This document shows positions 15,941-26,261 of a DNA stretch of 64,000 bases, piece after piece. The position numbers and the translations under genes are program-made. The stretch covers positions 166,240 through 230,239 of the forward strand of contig JAZNPC010000066.1 of NCBI GenBank assembly GCA_045589455.1, written 5' to 3'. The notes under the pieces are model-generated. The model was not told the origin of the DNA and searched no databases. It worked only from the letters and a program-made list of their open reading frames with translations. Numbering within the stretch: the stretch's first letter is position 1; each line of letters starts with the position of its first letter. The stretch comes from RGIG990 sp045589455 (lineage in GTDB: Bacteria > Verrucomicrobiota > Kiritimatiellia > RFP12 > UBA3636).

Positions 15941-18900
15941 ATGAAAAAGTTATTGTTGGGTTTTATAGTTGCAGTTACTGCGATTCCATTGTTTTCAGAC
16001 ATTGCCATTATTGATGGTATGATGTGTCACTATCAAGTAAATGATGGCCAAGCTAGTATTTATAATGGTGGTTGGAGTTCTGCAATACCATCTACAACTA
16101 AAGGGTCAATAACAATCCCATCAACCATTGGTGGTTATCCAGTAACTAGCATTGGAGATAGGGCGTTTTCTGGTTGCAGTGGTCTTACGAGCATAACGAT
16201 ACCCGATAGCGTGACGAGCATCGGAAGTTGGGCGTTTGAGGATTGCAGTGGTCTTACGAGCATAACGATACCCGATAGCGTGACGAGCATTAGGGTTGGT
16301 GCGTTTTCTGGTTGCAATAACATTAAATCTGTGACTGTGGGTCAGTATATATGTAGCAAAGGATTAGATGTATTTCCATCCTATCAATCAATAATAAATG
16401 TTGTTATTTCGGATGGTGTAACGAGCATCGAAAGTTGGGCGTATGAGGATTGCAGTGGTCTTACGAGCATAACGATACCCGACAGCGTGACGAGCATTGG
16501 ATCTGGTGCGTTTTCGGGTTGCAGTGATTTACTATATGATACCACAACAATACAAGGTGTGAAGCTTGTTGATGATTGGGTTGTTGGTTATACGGATTCT
16601 TGTCCATCAGTTCTTGATTTAACAGATATAAGAGGAATTGGAGATCGCGCGTTTTCAGGTTGCATAGGACTTACAAGTATTACAATTCCAGATAGCGTGA
16701 CTAGCATTGGCAATTCTGCGTTTGTGAATTGCAGTGGTCTTACGAGCATAACGATACCAGATAGCGTAACGAGCATTGGCTCTTCTGCGTTCCAAAATTG
16801 CAGTGGTCTCACCAGCATAACGATTCCAGATAGCGTAACTAGCATTGGCTCTTCTGCGTTCCAAAATTGCAGTGGTCTCACGAGCATAACGATACCAGAT
16901 AGCGTGACGAATATTGGCTCTTCTGCGTTCCAAAATTGCAGTGGTCTCACAAGCATAACGATTCCAGATAGCGTAACTAGCATTGGCTATTCTGCGTTTT
17001 GTTATTGCGATGGTCTAACAAGCATAACAATACCGAATAGCGTGACGAGCATCGGAAGTTGGGCGTTTTCAGGTTGCATAGGACTTACAAGTATTACAAT
17101 TCCAGATAGCGTGACGAGCATTGGCAATTCTGCGTTTTCTTATTGCGATGGTCTAACAAGCATAACAATACCGAATAGTGTGACGAGCATTGGCTCTTCT
17201 GCGTTCCAAAATTGCAGTGGTCTCACAAGCATAACGATTCCAGATAGCGTGACGAGCATTGGAGATAATGCGTTTGATGGGTGCAGTGGTCTCACGAGCA
17301 TAACGATTCCAGATAGCGTGACGAGCATTGGATGGGATGCGTTTGTAGATTGCAGTGGCCTTACCAATTTTATAGTAGATTCCAATAATCCCAACTATAA
17401 GTCAGTTAATAGTTTGCTACTTTCCAAAGATGGTAAATCTCTTATTGCGGGTATAAATGGTAATGTCGTAATTCCTAATAGCGTGACTAGTATTGGCAAT
17501 AGTGCGTTTGAGGATTGCAGTGGTCTCACGAGCATAACGATACCCGATAGCGTGACGAGCATTGGAGATAATGCGTTTGATGGGTGCAGTGGTCTCACGA
17601 GCATAACAATTCCCGATGGCGTGACTAGTATTGGCAATAGTGCGTTTGAGGATTGCAGTGGCCTTACGAGCGTCACGATACCTAATGGCGTGACGAGCAT
17701 TGGCGATTATGCGTTTGAAGGTTGCAATGATTTTATATATGATACCACAACAATACAAGGTGTGGAGCTTGTTGATGGTTGGGTTGTTGGTTATACGGAT
17801 TCTTGTCCATCAGTTCTTGATTTAACAGGTGTAAGAGGAATTGCCGATACTGCGTTTTATGATTGCAGTGGTCTAACAAGCATAACTATACCCAACAGCG
17901 TGACGAGCATTGGGTATAGTGTGTTTACTGGTTGCAGTGGCCTTACGAGCATAACAATACCTGATAGCGTGACGAGCATTGGCGATTATGCGTTTGAAGG
18001 TTGCAGTGGTCTTACGAGCATAACGATACCCGATAGCGTGACGAGCATTGGAGATGGTGCGTTTGGTGGTTGCAGTGGTCTTACGAGCATAACAATCCCA
18101 GATAGCGTGACGAGCATTGGAGATGATGCGTTTGGTGGTTGCAGTGGTCTAACAAGCATAACAATCCCAGATAGCGTGACGAGCATTGGAGATGATGCGT
18201 TTAGGGGTTGCAGTGGTCTAACGAGCGTGACGATCCCCGATAGCGTTACGAGCATTGGATGGGATGCGTTTTGGGGGTGTGATAATATCAAGACTGTAAC
18301 TGTAGGTCAGTATATATGCAGTAATGGTATATTTTCGTCGCATCAATCAATCACTAATGTTGTGATTTTAGATGGCGTAACTAGCATTGGAGATGAGGCG
18401 TTTAGGGGTTGCAGTGGTCTAACAAGCATAACAATCCCAGATAGCGTGACGAGCATTGGGGATGAGGCGTTTGCTTGGTGCGATGGTCTTACGAGCGTGA
18501 CGATCCCCGATAGTGTTACGAGCATTGGCAGATGGGCGTTTGAGTATTGCGATGGTCTTACGAGCTTGACGATAGGAAATAGCGTAACAAGCATTGGAAG
18601 AGGTGCGTTTGAGTATTGCTATGGTCTTACAAGCATTACCATTCCTAATAGCATAACAAACATGTACATATATGAATTTGAGCATTGCGATAAAATCAAG
18701 AATTTAATAATAGGGCAATATATATGTACAAATGACATTTATCGTATGTTTCCTGAGTCATTTTCAATAATAGAAAATATTGAAATTTTAGATGGTGTAA
18801 CGAGTATAGGTGATTGGACATTTCAAGGATGTTCTAGCATTACAAGTATAACAATTCCTGATAGCGTAACGAGCATTGGTAGAGCTCCGTTTTATCGAAG

Positions 18901-20578
18901 TGGTCTGACATCATTTTCCGTATCACCAGGCAATTTAAACTATAAATCAGAAAATGGGCTTTTATTGACTAAAGACGGAACAACACTTATCGCAGGAATA
19001 AATGGGATTGTTGTGATTCCCGATGGTGTGACGAATATTGGCGATTATGCGTTTTATGGTTGCACTGGTCTAACAAGTATAACGATACCGAATAGCGTGA
19101 CGAGCATTGGCGATTATGCGTTTCGTTATTGCAGTGGTCTTACGAGCATAACAATACCCGATAGCGTGACGAGCATTGGAAGTAGGGCGTTTGAAGGTTG
19201 CAATGATTTTCTATATGATACCACAACAATACAAGGAGTGAAACTAGTTGATGGATGGGTTGTTGGTCATACGGATTCTTGTCCATCAGTTCTTGATTTA
19301 GCAGGTGTAAGAGGAATTGGCGGTAGTGCGTTTTCTGGTTGCAGTGGCCTTACGAGCATAACGATACCCGATAGCGTGACGAGCATTGGAGATAATGCGT
19401 TTGATGGTTGCAGTAGTCTTACAAGCATAACGATACCCGATAGCGTGACGAGCATTGGAGATGGGGCGTTTTCTGGTAGCCGTAGTCTTACCCTGTTTAT
19501 AGTAGATTCCAATAATCCAAGCTATAAGTCTGTTAATGGATTATTACTTTCAAAAGATGGTAAAACTCTTATTGCTGGAGTAAAAGGTGATGTCACTATA
19601 CCGAATAGCGTTACGAGCATTGGCTCTTCTGCGTTTGGAGGTTGCAGTGGTCTAACAAGCGTAATAATTCCAGATAGCGTTACGAGCATTGGAGATAATG
19701 CGTTTTTTGATTGCTATGGACTTACGAGCATAACCATTCCAGATAGCGTGACGAGCATTGGAAGTTATGCGTTTTATTGGTGCAGGGGTCTCACAAGCAT
19801 AACGATTCCAGATAGCGTAACGAGCATTGGAAGTTATGCGTTTTATTGGTGCTATAACTTAAAATCTGCAATTTTCCTTGGGGATGCACCAAGGAATATC
19901 GGAGATTATATTTTTGATGATTGTGCCGATGATTTTACAATCAAGGTTAAGAAAGGCACTAAGGGCTGGAATGGCGATCCAAATTCAACGGAATTACCAG
20001 AAACTTGGTATGGCTATCCTATTGAATATGCAACTGAGGATGATTTATACCCAGTACTTGATGCTAATGCAACAGCTGAGGATGTAGCAAATGCTTTGTC
20101 TGGCTCAGTGGATGAAAACCTAGCTAAAAACATTACAAGCGTTGAGATGTACAATAACTATCGTGAATGGGCATTGTCTGTAAAGGCTCCTACAGGTGAT
20201 GATGCAGCTGGCGTTGAGGCTGTTATGGCATCAACTACAGCTTGGATGTCCTTCGCTCTTGACCAGTCACGGCTTATTGCTAATGAGCCAGTTGAGGGTG
20301 ATGTTGCTATCGCATCATTGGATGCAGTTGCAGCTGATGGCTCCTTTGAGTTTACTGTAAATATCAATCAAATTGATGTTGGTGATGGGGCAGTGGAAGA
20401 AAATCTGAAAAAGCTCTTCAAAATTGAAGGTGCAACATCACTCGGAAATGATGCGAACTTCTCAAGCGAAAATGTTGAAATTGAGCTTGCAGAGCCAGTT
20501 AATGGTGATGTTAAATTCAAGATATTACCTAAGAATTCGCCAGATTCCTTCTTTATAAGAGCAAAACTCTTGAAATAA
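15941..20578 (+). CDS. Giant secreted BspA-like leucine-rich-repeat surface protein
   Basis: 1,545 residues from the ATG at 15941, which has AAAGG upstream and gives a good signal peptide (MKKLLLGFIVAVTA...); an in-frame ATG at 15923 would spoil it. The body consists of more than forty 23-residue LRR_5 repeats of the form CSGLTSITIPDSVTSIG-x-x-AF. These are interrupted by recurring inserts: a DTTTIQGVKLVDGWVVG block seen four times, a KSVTVGQYICS block seen about three times, and a KSVNGLLLSKDGK block. The last 230 residues are a different, Ala/Asp-rich domain ending SFFIRAKLLK. BspA-type repeats in gut and oral bacteria mediate adhesion to host proteins or other microbes. Near-identical DNA repeats make it prone to recombination and assembly error. 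Antisense open frames through it are artefacts of the repeats. Confidence 0.93.
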   Translation: MKKLLLGFIVAVTAIPLFSDIAIIDGMMCHYQVNDGQASIYNGGWSSAIPSTTKGSITIPSTIGGYPVTSIGDRAFSGCSGLTSITIPDSVTSIGSWAFEDCSGLTSITIPDSVTSIRVGAFSGCNNIKSVTVGQYICSKGLDVFPSYQSIINVVISDGVTSIESWAYEDCSGLTSITIPDSVTSIGSGAFSGCSDLLYDTTTIQGVKLVDDWVVGYTDSCPSVLDLTDIRGIGDRAFSGCIGLTSITIPDSVTSIGNSAFVNCSGLTSITIPDSVTSIGSSAFQNCSGLTSITIPDSVTSIGSSAFQNCSGLTSITIPDSVTNIGSSAFQNCSGLTSITIPDSVTSIGYSAFCYCDGLTSITIPNSVTSIGSWAFSGCIGLTSITIPDSVTSIGNSAFSYCDGLTSITIPNSVTSIGSSAFQNCSGLTSITIPDSVTSIGDNAFDGCSGLTSITIPDSVTSIGWDAFVDCSGLTNFIVDSNNPNYKSVNSLLLSKDGKSLIAGINGNVVIPNSVTSIGNSAFEDCSGLTSITIPDSVTSIGDNAFDGCSGLTSITIPDGVTSIGNSAFEDCSGLTSVTIPNGVTSIGDYAFEGCNDFIYDTTTIQGVELVDGWVVGYTDSCPSVLDLTGVRGIADTAFYDCSGLTSITIPNSVTSIGYSVFTGCSGLTSITIPDSVTSIGDYAFEGCSGLTSITIPDSVTSIGDGAFGGCSGLTSITIPDSVTSIGDDAFGGCSGLTSITIPDSVTSIGDDAFRGCSGLTSVTIPDSVTSIGWDAFWGCDNIKTVTVGQYICSNGIFSSHQSITNVVILDGVTSIGDEAFRGCSGLTSITIPDSVTSIGDEAFAWCDGLTSVTIPDSVTSIGRWAFEYCDGLTSLTIGNSVTSIGRGAFEYCYGLTSITIPNSITNMYIYEFEHCDKIKNLIIGQYICTNDIYRMFPESFSIIENIEILDGVTSIGDWTFQGCSSITSITIPDSVTSIGRAPFYRSGLTSFSVSPGNLNYKSENGLLLTKDGTTLIAGINGIVVIPDGVTNIGDYAFYGCTGLTSITIPNSVTSIGDYAFRYCSGLTSITIPDSVTSIGSRAFEGCNDFLYDTTTIQGVKLVDGWVVGHTDSCPSVLDLAGVRGIGGSAFSGCSGLTSITIPDSVTSIGDNAFDGCSSLTSITIPDSVTSIGDGAFSGSRSLTLFIVDSNNPSYKSVNGLLLSKDGKTLIAGVKGDVTIPNSVTSIGSSAFGGCSGLTSVIIPDSVTSIGDNAFFDCYGLTSITIPDSVTSIGSYAFYWCRGLTSITIPDSVTSIGSYAFYWCYNLKSAIFLGDAPRNIGDYIFDDCADDFTIKVKKGTKGWNGDPNSTELPETWYGYPIEYATEDDLYPVLDANATAEDVANALSGSVDENLAKNITSVEMYNNYREWALSVKAPTGDDAAGVEAVMASTTAWMSFALDQSRLIANEPVEGDVAIASLDAVAADGSFEFTVNINQIDVGDGAVEENLKKLFKIEGATSLGNDANFSSENVEIELAEPVNGDVKFKILPKNSPDSFFIRAKLLK

Positions 20579-20596
20579 TAGGGGATAACTTTGTGG

Positions 20597-20636
20597 TTAG
20601 GCGTGCAGACAAGAAATTGTTTGCACGCCTAATTGT
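20597..20636 (+). terminator. Predicted terminator of the BspA-like gene
   Basis: An 11-bp perfect stem TTAGGCGTGCA / TGCACGCCTAA (20597-20607 and 20622-20632) with a 14-base loop is followed by a short, weak U-rich stretch (TTGTTT). It lies 18 bases after the stop codon. Confidence 0.6.
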
Positions 20637-20639
20637 TTG

Positions 20640-21312
20640 CGGTGGAGAGAATTGCCCTCAGTGTTTCTGCGTCCCACCAGTATCATGGCACACAAATTTG
20701 TCGCTCTCGCTCTAGCCTTCGGCGAAACACGGAGCACACGTAGTGTGATTTTCCTGAGAACGGAGACACGGAGAGTATTCTTGGGTTATTATTGCTTGCA
20801 CTTTCCCTCCTTATCTCCGTACTCCGTGTTAAGCGAAAGCAATGAGTGTAATAATTAGCATAGTACTCCTTTGTCCTCCGTACTCCGTGTTAAGCGTAAG
20901 CAATAAGTGTAACGATTTAAACGCTTGCGCTGTGGCCTTCGGCGAAACACGGAGGTAAAAGAGAACGGAGACACGGAGGGGTTCTGCGGTTATTGTTGAT
21001 GGTTGCTAGCATAATGCTACCTTGTCCTCCGTGAAAACCACACTATGTGTGTCCGTGTTAGGCGTAAGCAATGAGTGCGAAGAAGGGATGCTGCGACGCG
21101 GAGGACGCAGCGGACGAGATTAGACGCGATAGCAAAAAACAATTAACTCTACCTAAATTCTTCATTCTTCACTCTTCATTCTTCATTTATTATAATGCAT
21201 CGCCTCCGCGTCTCTGCGTCCCTTTGGCGTCACGTGCATCACGATCCGCGTCACGTGCATCACACTAGCAGATGGGTTGCAGAGCACTAGCAACAAATAT
21301 CAACGAGGGGGA
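20640..21312. repeat. Repeat field between the BspA-like gene and the GH3 gene
   Basis: No gene. It contains two complete 'gccttcggcgaaac' inverted units (left arms at 20715 and 20935; right arms ending in gttaagcgaaagcaat-type words near 20845, 20900 and 21070), the second copy of the 71-bp block (21140-21209), and 'cgtctctgcgtccctttggcgtcacg' words also present at 15165. Confidence 0.75.
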
Positions 21313-23406
21313 TTACTTATCCGTGAATGTGCAGCTAACAGTTTTATTGCCTGTTAGTGCTTCACTGCGAGCGTCTGGTTGAGAGAAGCCTGCGTAGATT
21401 GTGAAGGTGTTGGAGCGGATAGCACGCTCGCCATTGTCATCAACTGTTGTGAATGAACGTGGGGCAAGGTCAATCTCTACCTGTTTTTCTTCTCCAGCAG
21501 CAAGGCTTACACGCTTAAATGCACAAAGCCTATGGTTAAGAACATCACAGCCACTCTTTTCATCCTTAATGTAGATTTGAAGAACATCCTCTGTGGCAAA
21601 GTCGCCTTCATTTTTAACTGTAACAGTGAGCTTTGCATTTGATGTATTGCCAGAAGCAGTGATAGCTGTTGCCTTGCAATTTCCGTATGTTAAACCATAG
21701 CCAAAAGGATAGAGTGGTTTGCCTTCAAAGTACCTATAGGTCCTATTCTTCAATGAATAATCATGGAAGTCTGGTAAATCTTCATCACTATTATAGAATG
21801 TAATTGGAAGCTTTCCTGAAGGGGATACTTCACCAAACAAAATGTCAGCAATGTCCTTGCCAGCTCTTGCTCCAGGGTACCATGCTTGAATAATTGCTCT
21901 TGCTTTTTCGTCGTGAATGCGCATGTCCATTGCACTACCAGTCATATTGATAACAACGACTGGCTTGCCACAAGCATATACAGCATCTGTTAGTTGGCGT
22001 TGAGGTTCTGGGTATTGAAGAGATGTTTTATCTCCAATGCCAGCATCACCTTCCTCACCTTCAATTTTTTCATCAAGTCCTAATACGAGAAATACAATAT
22101 CTGATTCATCGCAAACAGCTTGTGCTTCAGCTAATTGATCAGAAATTCCCTTCTTGGATAGACCTTGAAGTCTATCCCACCAAACGTGGCAACCCTCTGA
22201 ATAGAATACACGAGCAGAGTCACCAACATAGTCTTGGATGCCTTCGAGAACAGTGGTGTATCTAGATGATGTGCCATGGTAGTTACCCATTAGAGCAATG
22301 CGGCTATTTGCATTTGGACCAATTACACCAATCTTCTTTATTGAATCCTTCTTAAGAGGTAGAATGCCATCATTCTTAAGCATAACGATGCACTCTTTTG
22401 TAGCACGTTTTGCAACATCTAGGTGTTCCTTGCATTCAACTACATCAAAAGGTATTTCGTCTAATTCTGTTTTATCAAACAAACCAAGAAGGAATCTTGT
22501 TGTGAATAGGCGAATGCATGATTGATCAATATACTTCTCATCAATTAAGCCTTGTGCATGAGCATCAAGAATTCTTTGATATGTGCAGCCGCAATTTACA
22601 TCACAGCCCTTTTCAAGAGCTAGCTTTACAGATTGCTCAGGTGTTTCTGTGATTTTGTGGGTCTCGTGGAAGTTTTTGATTGCCCAGCAATCAGAAACAT
22701 AATGACCTTGGAAGCCCCATTTGCCACGTAGGTATTCATTCATAAGAACCTCGTGTGCGCAGCATGGCTCTCCATTAGTTCTATTATAAGCTCCCATAAC
22801 AGCTTCAACATTTGCTTCTGTTACACATGCTTCAAATGCTGGAAGATATGTTTCTTCCATATCCTTTTTGGAGGCAATGGCATTGAAGTGATGTCTTTCT
22901 GGCTCTGGACCAGAATGCACGGCAAAGTGCTTTGCACAAGCAGCAGCCTTAAGGTATTCGCCATCGCCTTGTACACCCTTTACAAATTGCACACCAAGGC
23001 GTGAGGTTAGGTATGGGTCTTCGCCATAAGTTTCTTGACCACGACCCCAGCGAGGATCTCTAAAAATATTTACATTTGGTGACCAGAAGGTTAGACCTTT
23101 ATAAATATCTCTATCACCACGAGTGCTTTGCATATTGTATTTAGCACGACCCTCTATTGCAATAATCTCGCCAATTTTAAATAGTAGGTCTTCATCAAAG
23201 GTTGCAGCAAGAGCAATAGATTGAGGGAACATTGTGGCAGTTCCTGCACGAGCTACACCATGAAGAGCTTCATTCCACCAATTGTATTCAGGGATACCAA
23301 GTCTTTCAATAGCAGGTGCATCAAATCTTAATTGTGATGCTTTTTCTTCGAGTGTCATTTTTGCAACAAGCTCGGTTGCACGTTTTTTTGCTTCTTGTCT
23401 ATTCAT
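21313..23406 (-). CDS. Glycoside hydrolase family 3 beta-glycosidase
   Basis: 697 residues without a signal peptide, so probably cytoplasmic, acting on imported oligosaccharides. The GH3 N-terminal barrel shows WWNEALHG (43-50), Lys159-His160 in the AKHFAVHSGPE segment, the NGEPC motif near 211-215 and the nucleophile Asp239 in YVSDCWA. The alpha/beta sandwich domain carries DEKIEGEEGD around 445-454, where the general acid is expected. A fibronectin-III-like domain ends the protein. WWNEALHG is common in beta-xylosidase and beta-glucosidase subgroups, so the substrate is likely a beta-glucoside or beta-xyloside. The GltS-type transporter gene lies upstream on the same strand after a 51-bp gap. 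Confidence 0.95.
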   Translation of the reverse strand: MNRQEAKKRATELVAKMTLEEKASQLRFDAPAIERLGIPEYNWWNEALHGVARAGTATMFPQSIALAATFDEDLLFKIGEIIAIEGRAKYNMQSTRGDRDIYKGLTFWSPNVNIFRDPRWGRGQETYGEDPYLTSRLGVQFVKGVQGDGEYLKAAACAKHFAVHSGPEPERHHFNAIASKKDMEETYLPAFEACVTEANVEAVMGAYNRTNGEPCCAHEVLMNEYLRGKWGFQGHYVSDCWAIKNFHETHKITETPEQSVKLALEKGCDVNCGCTYQRILDAHAQGLIDEKYIDQSCIRLFTTRFLLGLFDKTELDEIPFDVVECKEHLDVAKRATKECIVMLKNDGILPLKKDSIKKIGVIGPNANSRIALMGNYHGTSSRYTTVLEGIQDYVGDSARVFYSEGCHVWWDRLQGLSKKGISDQLAEAQAVCDESDIVFLVLGLDEKIEGEEGDAGIGDKTSLQYPEPQRQLTDAVYACGKPVVVINMTGSAMDMRIHDEKARAIIQAWYPGARAGKDIADILFGEVSPSGKLPITFYNSDEDLPDFHDYSLKNRTYRYFEGKPLYPFGYGLTYGNCKATAITASGNTSNAKLTVTVKNEGDFATEDVLQIYIKDEKSGCDVLNHRLCAFKRVSLAAGEEKQVEIDLAPRSFTTVDDNGERAIRSNTFTIYAGFSQPDARSEALTGNKTVSCTFTDK

Positions 23407-23457
23407 GTGTAGATTCTTTTGTTTTAAGTTATAATGTTGAAGCTTGAATTTAAGAGA

Positions 23458-25014
23458 TTAAATTTGTTTTTTTGATCTATTAAAAAAGATAATTATTCCT
23501 GTAATAATAGCCCAAATTACAAGCATGACACAGCTTACGATAAATACCTTAACCCAACCAATCGTAAAGACTAATGTTAAAGCAAATGCTGTCCATAAAC
23601 CTCCACCCATAATTGGCTCGTGAATTAACTGTTTATAACCAAAGGTTGCTACTGCATCTGTTTTATTCTCAGGATCTACCGTGCGGAGTAGCATCAAGCC
23701 TGTAGCTGTAACACCTGTTGCTTGGCCAAATTCAGCAATTGCTTTTTCAAACCAATTTTTCTTAAATAACTTTGGAGATACAAAAATTACCATTAGGATA
23801 CAGAAAATAGCACCAGTTGCAACCATAATGATAAGAGGGATGAAATTATCTGCAACAACACTTAATTGAATTGTGGCAATAGCAGCAACCACTAGAAAAT
23901 CAAGTGAAGCACCAGAAAGACGTTGCATTTGTTCCTTGTTGATTAGATTGCCAATATTAACTTTATTAAGCAATATCTGAAGTATAACGCCACCAATCAT
24001 ACACAAAGGGAAGAGAGGAAAACCACTAAAGAAACGTATTTTAGCTTCTGGGAAGAAATAAATTTCTCCAAATTGTAAGCCTTTTAAAATTCCAAAACCA
24101 ATTAGAATTGAGATACCAATTAATGAGATGTGGAATGCAAGTGAGTCAATGGAATCAGGGAATACAGTTTGTAAGCCTGCAGAGGGGCGTTGGTCTGACT
24201 TGTATACACCGATTCGCTCCATAAAACTGCGATCGTTGTAGGTTCTGATTTCTTTAACATGTCCCTTTTTTAGTGCCCAGTTGACCATAGCCATTCCTGC
24301 AATAATACCGATTATCATGCCAAATGTTGCAACTGTAAATCCTAGGGCTACACCATCCTCCCAATTGAAATTTTGAAACACCTCAGTTACACCGCCAACA
24401 GTGCCATGTCCACCTTGAAATCCAATTTCCAATAGGTTGCCAAAAGCAGGGTTAAGGTTGAACATAGGTAAAAAAATGAAGCCGGCTAATCCAAGACCTA
24501 TTACATATTGACCCCAAGCGAGGAGTTGTCCCATACAAATTTGTGGGAATGCAGTTTTAAAAACAGTTTTAAGTTTTGGAGTAACTGTCCCAAGAAATAG
24601 GGTAGCAAAGATTACATTAATCATAAAACCAGGAATTTTCTTTGTTCCTGCAATGATTTCATCGTACGTGATTGGATTTTTGTTTGAAGCTCCAATTTTA
24701 TTCTTTGATTTATTTGCAATGCTTTCAGATTCGTTACTAGTGTTCGACGTTTTTACTTCCGGTTCAATTTCTTTAGCTGGTTCACTAACCTTCTCAGTAA
24801 TTGAGCTGGCTTCTATTACCTCGTTGACGATGTCATCATTGTTTGATTCGTTGGCGATATAATATCCCCATATAGAAAACAAGATAAGTCCAAGAATTCC
24901 TCCAATTACAGAACTAGGTAGATATAACTTTTGGAGCAATGGTATTGTTGTTCGTAATATTTTTCCTAATATAAGTAGTAGGGAGAGTATGCAAAATATT
25001 ATAATAGCGGTCAT
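23458..25014 (-). CDS. Sodium/glutamate symporter family protein (GltS/ESS)
   Basis: 518 residues, an integral membrane protein with about ten to twelve hydrophobic segments. The N-terminal LPSSVIGGILGL resembles the conserved re-entrant motif of GltS, and GGHGTVGG near residue 200 and GQATGVTATGLMLLR near 425-440 are characteristic of ESS transporters. E. coli GltS is about 400 residues; the extra length is mainly a charged, Ser/Asn/Glu-rich cytoplasmic or periplasmic loop at about 60-115. Sodium-coupled glutamate uptake is the family function; the substrate here is inferred. A promoter is predicted at 25055-25083. Confidence 0.88.
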   Translation of the reverse strand: MTAIIIFCILSLLLILGKILRTTIPLLQKLYLPSSVIGGILGLILFSIWGYYIANESNNDDIVNEVIEASSITEKVSEPAKEIEPEVKTSNTSNESESIANKSKNKIGASNKNPITYDEIIAGTKKIPGFMINVIFATLFLGTVTPKLKTVFKTAFPQICMGQLLAWGQYVIGLGLAGFIFLPMFNLNPAFGNLLEIGFQGGHGTVGGVTEVFQNFNWEDGVALGFTVATFGMIIGIIAGMAMVNWALKKGHVKEIRTYNDRSFMERIGVYKSDQRPSAGLQTVFPDSIDSLAFHISLIGISILIGFGILKGLQFGEIYFFPEAKIRFFSGFPLFPLCMIGGVILQILLNKVNIGNLINKEQMQRLSGASLDFLVVAAIATIQLSVVADNFIPLIIMVATGAIFCILMVIFVSPKLFKKNWFEKAIAEFGQATGVTATGLMLLRTVDPENKTDAVATFGYKQLIHEPIMGGGLWTAFALTLVFTIGWVKVFIVSCVMLVIWAIITGIIIFFNRSKKQI

Positions 25015-25054
25015 AATTTCTTTGTTTTATTTTAAGTTATGAAAATTTTCGTTA

Positions 25055-25083
25055 ATCATACTAAATAATTCTATTTTTTTCAA
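25055..25083 (-). promoter_or_regulatory. Predicted promoter of the GltS-type symporter gene
   Basis: On the minus strand TTGAAA (25078-25083) and TATGAT (25055-25060) are separated by 17 bases, 41 bases upstream of the start codon. Confidence 0.45.
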
Positions 25084-25256
25084 TTAAGTTTATGCAATTT
25101 TTAGTACATTTTGCATTCATAATATCCCATTATCTCATAGTGTCATCATTTTTGAAATATGGGCATTGAACTTATTTTATTCATTTTTCCTTTCGGTGTC
25201 TTTTATTTTGACACATTACGACACATTACGCGTAGTAGCTTATCTTCAATTATCGA

Positions 25257-25291
25257 TTGCGAAATTCAATGTATTGTGATATAATTTCGCA
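25257..25291 (+). promoter_or_regulatory. Predicted promoter with overlapping 9-bp inverted repeat
   Basis: TTGCGA (25257-25262) and TATAAT (25280-25285) are 17 bases apart, 38 bases before the next ATG. The inverted repeat TGCGAAATT / AATTTCGCA (25258-25266 and 25283-25291) covers both promoter boxes, an arrangement suited to a repressor. A direct repeat of gacacattac lies at about 25209-25230. The rest of the 309-bp gap is AT-rich with nothing else recognised. Confidence 0.5.
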
Positions 25292-25323
25292 CAATTTTTA
25301 ACAAACTTTTGTAAAGGCAAACT

Positions 25324-26148
25324 ATGTATACAATTATTTTAAGTCTAATATGTGGTGTTGGTACATCTGTAGCTCTTCGCTATAGTGAGATATCCGATAT
25401 ATTTTGGAGTATTTTTTTAGGTCTTCTTGTTTTTATCGTTGTTGTTGTTGTCATAAATCTTTCTTTGAAAAAGAAAATAGGCAATGTTATGATGGGTATG
25501 CAGCTTTTGCTAACTGAAGGTCAAAAGGTTATTCAAAATCGTGTAACTCAGTTTCAGTCTCGCCCAAATGGTGATCCAAAGCGTTTTATGGCAGAGATAG
25601 AGAAGAAGCAGCACGATTTGATAAAGAGTGCCATTGACTATACAAAGAATTTTGAGAAATTCCGTAATTGGACTCCATTATTCGGCAAACAAATCAATAC
25701 AACAAGAATGCAATTCTATTATCAGCTTCAGGATTTTGAAATGGTAGATAAGTTGCTACCAAATTGCTTGTTTATGGAGCAAATGTCATGCTCAATGAGA
25801 ATTGCTCGTATGTTCAAGAATGAGAAACCTCTTGCTGATATAGAGAAGCAATTTAAGAAGTTTTCAATGCGTCTACGCAGAGTAAATAGTCATTTGCTTT
25901 ATTCTCTAATGGCATGGATTTATGTTCAAAAGGAAATGGTGGATGATGCTCATAAAACACTTGTTGAGGGTTGTAAGGCTAGTTCCCACGATACAATGAA
26001 GAAAAATCTTGAGCGTTTAGCTAATAATCGTATGCGTGAGTTTTCTAATGCTGGTTTGGGTGATGAATGGTATGCTCTTTTCCTAGAGACGCCAAAAATG
26101 CAGATTAAGCGTCAGCAACATCCAAGTAAGTTTGGAAGACCTTTCTAA
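25324..26148 (+). CDS. Membrane-anchored helical-repeat protein, unknown function
   Basis: 274 residues. Two hydrophobic segments near the N-terminus (about 1-18 and 28-47), ending in a KKK stop-transfer, anchor the protein. The remaining 220 residues are highly helical, basic, and resemble degenerate TPR units (for example around 130-150, 185-205 and 210-225). I do not recognise a family. The pairing of a membrane hairpin with TPR-like repeats suggests a scaffold or envelope-assembly role, which is inference. It stands alone between its own promoter and a strong terminator. Confidence 0.75.
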   Translation: MYTIILSLICGVGTSVALRYSEISDIFWSIFLGLLVFIVVVVVINLSLKKKIGNVMMGMQLLLTEGQKVIQNRVTQFQSRPNGDPKRFMAEIEKKQHDLIKSAIDYTKNFEKFRNWTPLFGKQINTTRMQFYYQLQDFEMVDKLLPNCLFMEQMSCSMRIARMFKNEKPLADIEKQFKKFSMRLRRVNSHLLYSLMAWIYVQKEMVDDAHKTLVEGCKASSHDTMKKNLERLANNRMREFSNAGLGDEWYALFLETPKMQIKRQQHPSKFGRPF

Positions 26149-26187
26149 GGTTATCGTAGAAAAATGAATTTAGAATAAATTCTTGAT

Positions 26188-26224
26188 AAATGGGATTTGT
26201 GTGAAAATGCAATCCCATTTTTTT
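26188..26224 (+). terminator. Rho-independent terminator
   Basis: A 10-bp perfect stem AAATGGGATT / AATCCCATTT (26188-26197 and 26211-26220) with a 13-base loop is followed by further T residues. It lies 40 bases after the stop of the membrane protein gene. Confidence 0.85.
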
Positions 26225-26261
26225 GATTTTATGGATACGCGTTGATGAACTTTTTGCTTTT

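Noticed and set aside
16135..19512. Long minus-strand open frames with repeating LVRPLQ-type peptides
   Set aside because: They are antisense readings of the BspA-like repeat gene; the 69-bp period keeps the opposite frame open.
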